Part shown: positions 42,423 through 53,974 of the stretch, one piece after another
Layout: the number at the start of each line of letters is the position of its first letter
Numbering within the stretch: the stretch's first letter is position 1
NCBI GenBank assembly: GCA_033030425.1
Contig: JAUFSD010000007.1
Coordinates: 1 to 64,000 of the forward strand
DNA: 64,000 nucleotides
Source of the DNA: Verpa conica
Taxonomy: Eukaryota; Ascomycota; Pezizomycetes; Pezizales; Morchellaceae
Reading direction: 5' to 3'
Notes under the pieces: generated by a model
What the model was told of the DNA's origin: nothing
The model's database searches: none
Seen by the model: only the letters and a program-made list of their open reading frames with translations
Made by a program: the position numbers and the translations under genes

Positions 42423-44701
42423 ATGTCGGACGATGAAAACCTTACTTTTCGTGCTCGAAGCGCCCGTTACCTTGTTAAAAAAGCAGTAAAAGATGCTGCG
42501 AATAAGGAGTATCTCAGCCCCCTCATTCCAGACCTTAAAGGCCCTGGCCAAAGTCTCAGACGCTACTGCAGTGATACTTTTGATGATTTACCAATCTGTA
42601 TCATCGGAGCTGGTGTAGCCGGACTACGGATAGGAATGTTCCTTGACGCGCTCGGCCTTAAATACGAGATCCTTGAGGCATCTGATCGGCATGGTGGTAG
42701 AGTCAAGACTCATCACTTCACTGGGGAGGAGTACGATTACTTTGATGTTGGAGCCATGAGGTTCCCCCGCATTGGCGCGCTCAAACTTACTTTTAAGCTT
42801 TTCGAAGAACTTGGGATTACTGCTAATGGAAAGGTCATCGATTATATCATGTCGTAATATTAGATTATACAATGGTATGTCTTTCAAACATCTTATTAGA
42901 AGAGTACACTGTTAACTATTTTTTATAGGGTCTAGAAAGACGAATGCGCAAGCAAATGAACAGGATGATCCATTCAAAGACGCTGACAATGTCAGTCATT
43001 TCCATAAATAATCCTGAAATCTGTATAGTAAAAGAGTCAAAGGCTTATATAGACCGTATTTAGGTTCCCGAAGAGTACCTCAAAGCATCTTTTAAAAAGA
43101 TCAATGGGGTGACTGTGAAGGGTGCCGACGCTATTGTCGCAAAAGCTTTGGAGCCATTCAAAATTGCCCTTGTCAATGACTTTCCAATAGGATGGGAAAT
43201 GTTGATGGAATACGATAATCTTTCCATGAGAGGTTATCTTTCTCGGTACATGAAGCCTGAAGTTCCACCAGGTGGTACATGTGATGATAAGCTAGGTATT
43301 CCCTTTTTTGTGGTTGAATGGATGGAAAGGATGGACAGTTCAACGGGGTCGTACGACCTCGCATTTTCCGAGGCAAGTCTAAAATCCAATTAAGGAATCT
43401 ACGTATCGATTTCTAATAGATACTAGGCTGTTTTGGAGTCTATCCAGTTCGACTATCCGTACGGTTCGGGCTCTGCCGAGAATCCGGAAAAGGTGCAAAA
43501 GTGGTCGTGTGTCTTGGGTGGCTCATCTGTCATAACCGACCTCATGCTCAAGTCATTATCCACGAAACCTATCTACAACCACCGCGTTGTCGCCATCAGG
43601 ATGGGGGGTTGTGAGGGAGGAGATAATAGTAGGAAGATGTTTGTCAAAGTTGAAAACCACCCTGAGTTCGACAACAAAGCCTACTCTCATATATTCGCTT
43701 CACCGCCGTTGTCCTGCTTAAGTTTAATGGACTTGACTGGAGCTGGGTTGTCCTACGTCCAGAACCAGGCAGTTCGTAGCTTAGGATATGGCCCATCAGT
43801 AAAAATTGGCATCAAGTTCCGGACGCGATGGTGGGAGGAATTGGAAGACTTTCCACAGATAGGGGGTGTAAGCTATACAGACAGACCAGTCCGGGTTGTT
43901 GTTTATCCAAGTTATGGAATTAAGGACTCAGATGCTGCTGCTGTATTAATAGCAAGTTATACCTGGTATGTCAATGATTGTTTCTCTTCTATAATCTATC
44001 GTACTTCTTTATTCCACTCAAAAACCTATCGATATGCTGATGTGCCCGCAACTCAGGACGCAGGACGGCTCACGGCTAGGTGCATTCTCTCAGGGTCATG
44101 GTACAACAGCAGAAGAGCATCTTCTCAACGTAGTATATAATAATTTTGCAGCAATGCATGGCAAAACACCGGACTGGTATAAGAAGGAAACCGTTTCATA
44201 TGCCGGTAAGTTCATATCTCATAGTATAGAGGGAAATACTATTCTAACTACTAATAGTCCATGATTGGTACCATGATGAATTCTCTGTTGGAGGTATGGT
44301 CCTTATGTAGAGCCTAGGAAGAGTACGATAGCTAACAGGGCTTTGTAACTCAAGCATATGCTCACTTTCGTCCTGGCCAGTATAGTAACTTCTACGCTGA
44401 TATGGCAATGCCAGCGGCAATGGGAGGCCTACATATTGTAGGCGAAGCAATTAGTACCCAACACGCGTGGATAGAGGGGGCATTAGTATCAGCATGGAGG
44501 TGCACGTATCAAACCTTGCTTATCGAGAAACAGAGTCTTCTCGAAGCCTTTAGGATCAAATGGCCCAAACCTGAAGAGGTAGATCTAGACAATATAACAG
44601 ACCCTGTGGATGTACATCGAGATTTGAAGGACAGCCATATCGACTATGAGAGTCTTCAAGTCGCTCGTGGGATTGAGCTATCCAGAAAGAGTTGTTCATA
44701 G
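42423..44701 (+). CDS. L-amino-acid-oxidase-like flavoprotein, one apparent frameshift
   Basis: Seven exons: 42423-42874, 42929-42990, 43064-43372, 43427-43965, 44057-44205, 44258-44293 and 44355-44701. They give about 630 aa if one extra base in exon 1 is ignored. The Rossmann FAD motif is ICIIGAGVAGLRIG, followed by YEILEASDRHGGRVKTH and DVGAMRFPR. The C-terminal FAD/substrate signature is HFRPGQYSN then GLHIVGEAISTQHAWIEGAL. These identify the flavin amine oxidase superfamily and, by overall layout, fungal L-amino-acid oxidases (oxidative deamination giving 2-oxoacid, ammonia and H2O2). All splice phases agree except in exon 1, where an extra T near 42855 creates a TAA. Intron 4 uses a GC-AG pair (GCAAGT at 43373). 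There is no signal peptide, so it is probably intracellular. It is either a fresh pseudogene or a single-base sequence error. Confidence 0.85.
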
Positions 44702-45574
44702 AACCTAAATGCTGATTCTTTGAAGTTTCATCCCGTAGTTCTTAGTAGTATCGATAAAAAGAAATTTTATATGGACTTCTGATGTGACAAAGAGGCTTAT
44801 CTCTCTATAATATTTAAGGCTATGTACCCTTTTGACTACTCAAACTACTACTCTTATTAAAGCATACGTATGCCAGTATTGTTGACGATCACGACGATCC
44901 GGAACCCTAGGGTACCTATGATACCTATGGTACTTATAATGGTAGCCGGTAATTAAAAATACTAGAAATATAAACTAATTTTTTCTATCTTGCTCAGGCT
45001 GGCGCCTTTTATTTCCATTCCCACTATTATACTCCACTGGTATGTGTTTAAAGATGTAGATAATCTTTGCTAGAACAAAGCTTGGGGTATATTCCCCATC
45101 ATGTTCATGAGTATTACTAGGCGGTGATTATTCCAGTACATGCCAGTGCCGCCCTTTATGATTGTCAAGTACTGTGGTATCTCACTAGCGTACGTGGCTA
45201 GTCGAGACTATTTATACATATATACGTGACCCGAAGTCACAAAGAAAATCCATCTGCAGTTTGATGTTACAATTCGTTGGTCGTCACACAGTTCAGTGAA
45301 TCCAACACAGCCCACAGTACCCGGCGTCATATATATGTCTCTAGGTACTCCGGATCGTCATGATCGCCAAAAATAGGTCTCTATAGCAGAAAATTATGGG
45401 GTATGCACTCATTTACCACAGGTGGTAAAATCTATTTTGACAAATTCACCGCTCTATATATGAGCCTCTAAATTCAAGCATAATGAAGCCATGGTACCTC
45501 CGAATTCAAGTACACTGGTACTACTAGTACAGATTAAATCTTCCTACAAAAACTACATCCAGTATCTTTAACCA
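44702..45574. other. gene-free interval between convergent genes
   Basis: It separates the 3' ends of the oxidase and jacalin-BTB genes. I see no gene. Short GGTACC-rich palindromic wording near 44.91 kb is the only pattern. Confidence 0.5.
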
Positions 45575-47042
45575 TCAACTCAAACCCGTGGCAATACGAA
45601 GAAGATCACAAGCCAACATGGGGTACTCCGACATCGTTCTTTCCATTTCCTCACCATTCTCTCTAAATAACCCACCGACCCACCCGATCAGCCCTTCCCC
45701 AGAGCGATACTGTTGGAAATCCCCTTTTCGACGTGGAAGGTATATACTTTCATCATAAGCAGCTTTCCAAAGCCGAAGTTTTTCGATATTTCCCAGCTCG
45801 CCTAACACTGCCCAAAAATGCCTCATCGCTATCTCGACAAGTCCCGGACAGATATATTTACTAGCAACGGAATAAACACCCAAGTGGAACAGCCCTTCGG
45901 AGAGATCTCCAGTTGGAACTTTTGATGCTTCTTGGAAGTGGACTGCCGTAGGGTCAAATGTATACGTGTAGTTTCCGGTATACAAATATTCAATTAAACA
46001 GGAAAGTTTAGTTGGATCATCTTCTGGCATGTCGATAGTCTTCTGTAGTCCTTCCTTGAATCCTCCTAATAAAGCAGCCTTGAAGAATGAGATTTTACAG
46101 AGTGTGTCTTCGTGGGCGTGGAACTCAACCCTCTGTTCAGGTTGTCCAACACAGATGGTTACGATAGGTGTAATTAGATGACTGGGAATAATACTAATTA
46201 GCCAGGAATCTATTTAGTTACTAAAGGATGACTAAGCTTACGAGGTAAATTTCGAGATAGGGGGAGAACCGGACTGTGCCGGTGTAGGCGTGCTTTCATA
46301 TATGACTGATTTCAAGGTATGCTCACGGTACTCGATGAAAGTAGCCTGGAGTTCATGAAGAAAGGAGCCACTGAAAAGAGGGTATCTTATTAGTACAAGT
46401 AACTATTGTAATTTTACGAGACAGGGCTCCTGGTATTCAAGGACTACTGCACTCACGCGCGGCCGCTAAAGGCAATTAACTTTGTATTGGGTACTAGAGA
46501 AGAGTAAGTTTTGTCGGTTGCACCCCACGTAAACATCGTGCCTATTGTACCCCCATAGGGCCCCAATTTGCCTAAGGAATAAAGAGTTAGTGACGCTTTT
46601 TATCTCTAGCTGGGCTTCGGGAGGGTCTATAAAAATAGTTGCGCTACATTCAACACTACATACTTACGTTTGTTAGTAATGAATGTCAATTGGACGATAT
46701 GCTCTTTACTCGCTCGGCCTTCGACACTCGTAATGAACTCATCAAGTTCAAAAACGACTTCATCTCTCCTACCACCGGTGCCACCATGGGTGGTTCCTTT
46801 CCCAATATTCCATGAATAGTAGACCTAGTTCATACCTTTGGTCAGTGGTACTGACAGGTATGAACTAGCACATAAAAGGCTGGATATTCCACCTCTAAGG
46901 AATCAATGACACCACCGTGTCGGATAATGATTCGATTGATGGTTGCTGCTGAGAGACCTTCAACGGGAAGAGGGTCATTAAATTCCGTGCCTTGAGATGC
47001 TCCACAGCGTGGGGTTGTAACGATATGTATGGTAGGGGCCAT
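45575..47042 (-). CDS. jacalin-like lectin fused to BTB/POZ domain
   Basis: Five exons (47042-46872, 46824-46668, 46571-46457, 46370-46242, 46181-45575) total 1,179 nt, exactly 393 codons with every splice phase compatible, giving 392 aa. Residues ~1-165 read as a jacalin-like beta-prism: GTEFNDPLP, INRIIIRHGGVIDSLEVEY, HGGTGGRRDEVVFELDE, FITSVEG, VQLTFITNKRKLGPYGG and LIAFSGRAGSFLHELQA. After a short Pro/Ser linker, residues ~195-320 form a BTB/POZ domain: TIVCVGQ-like TICVGQPEQRVEFHAHEDTL, FFKAALLGGFKEG, LPEDDP-like MPEDDPTKLSCLIEYLYTG. Jacalin domains bind glycans. BTB domains dimerise and often recruit Cul3 ligases. The fusion suggests sugar-triggered assembly, which is inference. Cytosolic, no signal peptide. 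Confidence 0.85.
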
Positions 47043-48329
47043 TACTGATGGTGATGTTACGCGAGAATACCCCGCTCTCTAATCCGAAGAAATAGCAAAG
47101 TCAGCTAGCATGTGACTTCACAGGTAAAATATCACCAGCCCATGTCCACCACCAGAAGTAAATATATTGGTACATGAACCCGATTAATATGCTATATCTA
47201 ATCAATCAACACTAAATCAGTAGCCACTCCTAAAGATACCTTTACAGGACTTAGATACCTTAATTTGGTAAAGAGATCCCAAGACAGGGTTAGGGTTATT
47301 GATTCCTAGATAGAAATATTTCTGTCTCGGTCCACTAGACCTACAATGCCCCAATAGAAATCCTGGATTCGGTACGCCGCCCGTTGTAGCTGTTACACCC
47401 CTTTCAGTTAAGAATATACAGGGCTTAGAGATTACTAAAAGCTTTGCTCCAAGAGGTCAAGGTTCAGATTAATAAGGAAGCAGTCGCCACTAGTTCTAAG
47501 GATAGTAATACTATCAAAAGTAGATAAAGGAGAATATATCGCTTTTGGGAGCTTTATTAGATTCTTACCTATCCCCGTTTGGGAATGGAGATTCACGTGA
47601 TCGGCATCTCGGTGCTGATTGGTTTGACAGTGAAACACTTTACCTCTTTTATATCCAGATACACGGGTTAGATCTGCACAATTATGGAGTACTGGTGCTA
47701 CTTTAGATACTTTAAATGCTGTACTCTACCGCCTCTTGACTGTCTTCTGACCCGTATACTCGCAACCACATCTCGTCATCTGGATCCATTATAGTATACG
47801 CGCACGGAGGACTCCCGTACGTGGTCTGCGCAATTATGGAGGGCACATACTGCTCTAGGTTTATTAAATACTCAGCTCTAGGGCACTTCGACTACCTCCC
47901 TATCCATACCCTACGACATTATTTGAGTCCCGCTGAACTCGAGCTCAATCTACTCAGCCATCGACGAAAACCTTTGCCTTTTTTCTCCCAGGACCCCCGC
48001 ATCCAACGACATCAGCTATTCATCTCTTGTATGCCTCTCTCATATACCTCATGTTCTGTTCCTAGCCCCCCGATATAGATACCAGTCTCCGGGCCAGATA
48101 CTCCGGCCCGGAACGTTATATCTTACTCAAGAGAATTCCGGTGAGTTTGTTATCATATTCTGGAATATATGTTTATTCATCTCCATCCCCTCTTATCGGC
48201 TTATACCGAATCTCCATAGGCCTCGTTTGCATATCAAATTCCATATAATTAATTAAGGTAATATCCCTAGACCGATAAGACCTCTCGCAAGTACCTCCTT
48301 TCACAGTACGTCCACATCTTTAACACTTT
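47043..48329. other. gene-free interval
   Basis: Upstream of the jacalin-BTB start and downstream of the NLR stop. Only short frames without recognisable similarity. Confidence 0.5.
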
Positions 48330-51300
48330 TCACTCATCGCCAGGCCCATCCGGGCCGTGAGAATCTAGATAGACTTCCCCTAGCCTCTGCCTCGTCTCTA
48401 CTAACTGTAGTTCCAACTCCTCTACCTCCTTCCACCGTTGTTGGCTCCTGTATGTTGACATCAGGCTGTCCATGGCTGTCAGGGTTTCTGGATGGTCCGC
48501 GCCAAACACTCTCTGACTGATCTCCAATACTTGCAGCTCCAGTTCCTCTGCCTCCATTAACCTTCCTTGATCCCAGTAAGCCAATGCCAGGCCGGCCATA
48601 GCTGAGAGGGTGTCTGGATGTTCTTTGCCCAGAACCCTTCCGCATAACTCGAGCACCTCAAGCCGGATCTCCTCTGCCTTCTTCCATTGCTTTTGGTTTC
48701 TGTATGTCATCGCTAGGTTCACCATTGCTGTGATAGTATCCGGATTCTCCTTCCCTAATGACCTTTGCTTTGTCTCCACTAATTGTAACTCCAACTCCTC
48801 TGCCTCAGTCCACCGCTCTTGACTTCTGTACCTCTTCGCCAAGTCTTCTATTGCTGTAATAGTATCTGGATGCTCCTTGCCCAATACCCTCTTCTTTACC
48901 TCTAGCACTTGCAATTCTAGATCTCTAGCCTCCCTTAACCGCCCTTGGTCCGAGTAGGTCATTGCTAAGTTGGAGATTGCCATCAAAGTTTCAGGATGGT
49001 CATTTCCTAAAACTCTTTGCCTTGCCTCTGTTATCTCTCGCTCTAGCTGCTCTGTTTCTTCTAGCCGTCCCTGTTCGTAGTAGGTCAAAGCTAAGTCGGC
49101 CATGATTTCTATAGCATCCGGGTGGTCGACGGATATAATCCTCTGGCTCGTCTTCAGTGCTTGCAGACCTAGCTCCTCTGCCTCATCTAGCAGTCCTTGA
49201 TTCCTGTAGATAGAGGCCAAACTGGCCATTGCTAACAGAGTCTCTGGATGTTCCTTGCCTAGCAATCTCTCTTTCGTCTTCAGCCCTTCCAGTTGCATAT
49301 CTCGTGCTTCTTCCCACTGTTCTTGCTCCTTGTAGTCAATCACCAGGTTTGACATTGCTAACAAAGTATCCGAATGTTCGTTGCCTAGTACCCTCTTTCT
49401 TGCACTCACAACTTGCAGGCCCAACTTCACTGCCTCCTCTAACCGTCCTTGGTTCGAGCAGGTCACTGACAGGTTGGCTATAGCTGTCAGAGTGTCTGGA
49501 TGCTCTTTGCCTAGTTTCCTTTCCCTCACTTCCAAAACCTGCCGCTGCATTTTCTCTGCCTCCTCCCACCGTTGCAGGTTGGTATAGGTATTTGCCAAGT
49601 TTGATATTGCTATCAAGGTTTCTGAATGCCCCTCCCCTAGTAATCGCTGACTACACTCTACCACCTGCAGCTCCAGCTCCTCTGCTTCTTTAAACCGCCC
49701 TTGATCCTTATAAACTGACGCTAGGTTGGCCATTTGTGTCAAAGTGTCTGGATGTTCCCTGCCCAAAACCTTCTGCACGCCCTTCAGGACTTGTAGTTGT
49801 AGTTCTTCAGCCTCTTTCAACCGCCCTTGGTTCATGTAGATGAGTGCCAGGTCAGCCATTGTTTCCAAGGTTTCTGGGTGCTCTTTCCCCTTTAATACAT
49901 TTCCCCTTGTCTCTAGAACCTTTAGCTGCATTTTCTCTGCTTCCTCGAACCGCTCTTGAATTCTATAGGACTTTGCAAGGTTGGATATTGCTGTCAGGGT
50001 ATCTGGATGCTCCTCCCCTAGCACTCTCTGTCTGGATTCCACTACTTTCAACGCAAGCTCTTCAGACTCTTTCCAACGCCCTTGGTTCCAGTAGGTACCA
50101 AGAGATGAGACATTGCTGTTAGAGTGAGCTCATGCTCCTCTTCTTGCACTTTCTGGCTCGTCTTAATCACTTGCAGCTGCATCTCCTCTGCTTCATCCAA
50201 CCGTAATTGATCCCAATATGTCGATGCCAAATCTATCATGGCTCTCATGGTATCTGGATGATCCTTGCCTAGAACGTTCTGGTCTGCTTCCATCACTAGT
50301 ATCTGCAATCTTTCTGCTTTCTTGAACCGTCCTAGCTTACTGGCGGCTTCTGCTATCTGGCTGACGCCTTCAATCAAAGTTGTCTCATTCAGCTCATTCT
50401 TGAGGTACTTCTCAACATTCGTGCCTATTTGTTCTATATGCACCATTACCTTGCCTCCATACTCCCAGTAGTCTACCTTCTCTAGGCTTGAATATTTGAC
50501 TGCATTTCCAACCATAATCACGGCTTCTTTCGCCTTTTGTACAACTTCATGGCTCTCAAGGCGCTCTCGGGCCCATAAATGAACAATAGGGTGGATATGA
50601 AAACTCTCTGAGGACTCTTTACGTTGCGCCAAGGAATACGAAAATAATAAAATCATGGAGTGGTCTATTGTGATATCATCTGGTAAAACCTATTAACCTG
50701 TGTTCGCATTCTCACTTTCGTATTGCTGTGCTTGAGATTTAAGGTTAAACATACCTTCTTCCTCCAGTTTCTTCCCACGGTACAGCATATCCTCTCGAAT
50801 GTCTTCATTAGAAAAGAACGAACACACTGATAACAACTCTGCAGCTTCTTTATTCTCTTCTTTTATTGCCTGAAACGAGATCTCCCAAGTAGTTAGAGCC
50901 GTTCGGTCTCCATAGCTCCAGACTGCGTTGGGCGGCCTCTCGCTGAAAATCTTGTTGAAATATTTTTCATAAATACCTAGATAGCTTTTAAATGTTGTTT
51001 TGCGGCAAGAGACATAGGCTCCTGCTTGAACAATGCTAAGGGGTAGGTATCCAAACTTTCTGGTAATCTCTGCTGCTGCAATGTATTCTGTATGTACGGT
51101 CCGTTAGCAAGGATCAATATTTTGCAATGCATATCATGTTCAGGACTGATTACACAAAATCTCTTAATTCCAGTATTGGGGGTATAACTTGCTCTCTGGG
51201 TCCATAGTATCGGTATCTACTCGCGCACTCTTCAATAATAATTTTATCCCCTCTTGTTCTAGCATTTCCTTTACCTCCACTCCTTTCCCGAAACGGGCGC

Positions 51301-53974
51301 ATTCTGGCCTCCGGCTTGTCATGATTATTGTGCCACTTGCATGAGAAGCTGATGGGACGTAGTTCTGTACTCCGAAGCTATCCAGATCATCAATATTGTC
51401 AATGACAAGAAGCCAGTTTTGATTTCCATCCTTGGTAAACCATAGCTTTACTCCCTGGACCATGCGCGCGATGTGCTCTTCCTTGCACGAGATACGACCA
51501 TTTTCATCTACTACATCAACCATGTCAAGATTTTTTGCTATTAAAAGGTAGTCAGGCTTTGCGTGATATGCGATTTTTGCGTGCTGCTTTATCAACCGTT
51601 GAGCTATTGCTCTGTATCCAGCTATTGTTGTCGCTTCGGTAGCGGCGTTGACCCAGAAAATCGAAGAATATTCCTTCTGGTGGGCGTAGACGTACTCTAG
51701 CGCGATGTCTGTTTTTCCAATACCCCCAAGACCGTAAAGGACAATAGTGACTAATGTTGATATACTGTCTCTGATCTCGTTCTGGAGCGCATCTAATAGG
51801 TACTGTCTACCAGTGAAATCTGGGTTTCTCCTATAATCCAGCTCGAAAGGAATATCGAAGGTGATTTGCATCACATTAATCTCAGCAGCTGTACCGGGAG
51901 TTCAATCAGCGTCAAAAACATGCCACTAAATGCCTGAGACTTTTGCTAGCCTGGTGCCCAGCCCCAGGCTGGTTGTGTTACTTTCAAGGGGGACAGCGTG
52001 GGGACAACGTAGCCACAGGACACAACTAACTTAATGGCAAGGCAACTATCCGTTGCAAGCAAAATACCAAGAGTTTGTGATGTAGTCACAGTGGGTTCAG
52101 CGATCGCGTAGCGATATAATGGTAGAGAGGCAGCGAAAAGAGAAAGTTTCTATTGAATCTAACTGAAGAGACGTTGCGTAAAGAAAGAAGGAAAAACTAT
52201 TACAGAGAGGGAGCAACGCTCCCTTTTTATACCCAAAATCCCACTTTGTACAATGCCCTTGTTCCTACCCGTAACACCTGTTACCCTACCTTCCTTCTTG
52301 TATGAGTCACGACAAGACTCACCCTAGCGTCCCCGATCGCTCCGTGAAAGTTACACACCTAGGTGGGGATGGGAGTGAGTCTAGCGTTTGGTGTAAATCC
52401 AGTTACCTTTAATTCTCTTCCAGCGCTGCCAGTTCTCCAAAACTCTCTTTGGCGCCTTTTCTACCATTTCACTAATGCAACTGGAGGCTATCTTGAAACC
52501 GTGGTCGTCTGCTGACCTGTATTTGACTAATCCTTCATGATCGCTATTGATCGCAAACACTTCGGCATCCGTGGCACCTTGGACGACTGCAGAGCCTATT
52601 GGTACAATCTTATAGGTGTAAGTCACCCTAAACGGATATCTGGATACTGGTTCTAGGACCTACAATACTATTGCCGGATGGTGGTGGGTATGTTTCATAA
52701 AAGAATTTTGTATCAAAATTTCTGCTAATATGATTATATTGTCCAAGCTGCTTTAGGAGTGGCCCGGAGCTTTCCTCAAGATCCCGGAGAATAGCAGAGT
52801 TGGTGTTTGTGAAAAGTGAAGCAGCGTTGAGAAAAATCCGTTTCCATGTTAGTCCGTCTGCCCCTTGATGAGGGGTACCGAAGAAAAGGATCCCGTAGGT
52901 GGAGGTCTTGATTGAATTGTGGTGTTCCAAGTTGGTTGTATTAGCAGAGTTCGAGTGTATAAGCGCCTAAGGTGAAGCGTTAGAGACTAAATTGAAGTGC
53001 CCTAAGAGTGCTCAGGTTGATATCTTCTTGGTTCCCCCGGCCGGGGAACTATTGAAGTCACAAAGATAACATCTATCCGGCTCCTTGTTACAGCGCGCGA
53101 CCTCATGCAATATTTCTATTTCTATTTGACAGAATAAAGGGGGTATTACATCTTTAACAATAATTCCACCTATACTATGCGCAATGAAAATAATTGGTCG
53201 CTCGTTGATCTACAGCAAGTGTAAGCATAATTCTTCAAATTTTACTACAAGCGTAGCGGTACCGGGGGTGAAGTTAGAACATTAGTAGTTAGCTACGATA
53301 GGTATATACTGTAAAGTTACCCCTACCGTATCCAACCGCCCCTCACCTCGGTACAATGATATATAGACTTACTCTTTTCCCTTGTCTATAAAGGCAGAGA
53401 CTTGTGATCAGGCTAATTGCATGGTCATGTAGCGTCTGACGACTCAATGGTGTAGAGCCATGAGTCCTACCATCATAACCAAAGGTCAAAATACGAACAT
53501 TAGGGACAACTTCGGGAAGGTAATCGCGAAGCCACAAAGCCCCATTTCTTGCAGACCAGGTTTCTTCCCAATGGCCGTCAAGCCCATGTACCGCGACCAA
53601 GCTGTGTAGACACGCAGAACGCTTAGTACAATATACTAGTTTATGAGACCTCCGGAAAGTCCTTACTCAAAAACCGGGTTAGTCCCACTAGCTAAAACTT
53701 TCAATCCGAATGGCTGCTCAGTCGCTGAGCTACGTCTTGCTATAGCCGGAGCGGTAGAAACCTGTGGTGGTGGTGGTGGTGGTGGTGGTGGTGTCTGGGG
53801 AGCGCCAGCTTGCAACGTGGTAGGAATCCGAGATATCGAAACACGGGGACTGGAAACACGCAGCGGGGGGGTTGAGATGAGGTTTAGCCTCGTATGTTGC
53901 TGTTGGCTAATGCGGGCAGGCAGAGAGCCCCCTAATGAGTTCCTTGTCCTGCATCCCCAGCACATCTCGATCAC
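48330..53974 (-). CDS. NLR-type protein: alpha/beta hydrolase, NB-ARC, TPR; frameshifted in the TPR
   Basis: Exons 53974-53667, 53601-53373, 53209-53150, 52966-52664, 52608-52407 and 51888 onward join in phase. Exon 1 carries a poly-Pro tract from a GGT repeat. The hydrolase (SERAC1/lipase-like) shows LVAVHGLDGHWEETW, the nucleophile elbow FIAHSIGG and STYGILFFGTPHQG. NB-ARC shows VLYGLGGIGKTDIALEY (P-loop), WLLVIDNIDDL (Walker B) and GTIIMTSRR, then LPLSIVQAGAYV and FHIHPIVHLWARERL. The C-terminus has about 15 kinesin-light-chain-type 42-residue TPRs (LGKEHPDTLTAMANLA, YxxQGRWKEAEELELQVLE). This is the architecture of fungal STAND/NLR proteins implicated in non-self recognition. A one-base deletion near 50096-50103 shifts frame inside the TPR array, and a second shift affects the last ~15 residues. 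The splice near 51.1 kb is unresolved. A MITE sits in the hydrolase/NB-ARC intron. Confidence 0.85.
51981..52350. mobile_element. 370-bp MITE, copy A (in NLR intron)
   Basis: Starts CTTTCAAGG and ends CCGTGAAAG, short inverted ends, flanked on both sides by TTA (51978-51980 and 52351-52353). It is homologous along its full length to 55980-56349, which is also exactly 370 bp. The interior contains a GGGAGC...GCTCCC hairpin and no coding frame. It lies entirely in the intron (52406-51889) between the hydrolase and NB-ARC exons of the NLR. The 3-bp target duplication fits PIF/Harbinger-like or related DNA transposons. The autonomous partner is not in the window. Confidence 0.9.
53765..53794. repeat. 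(GGT)n trinucleotide repeat
   Basis: About ten GGT units. Read on the minus strand they encode the poly-proline run in exon 1 of the NLR. Confidence 0.9.

Noticed and set aside
53343..53600. Hydrolase fragments at 52.4-53.6 kb as separate small genes
   Set aside because: They join in phase through canonical short introns to each other and to the NB-ARC exon, so one NLR gene is the better reading.
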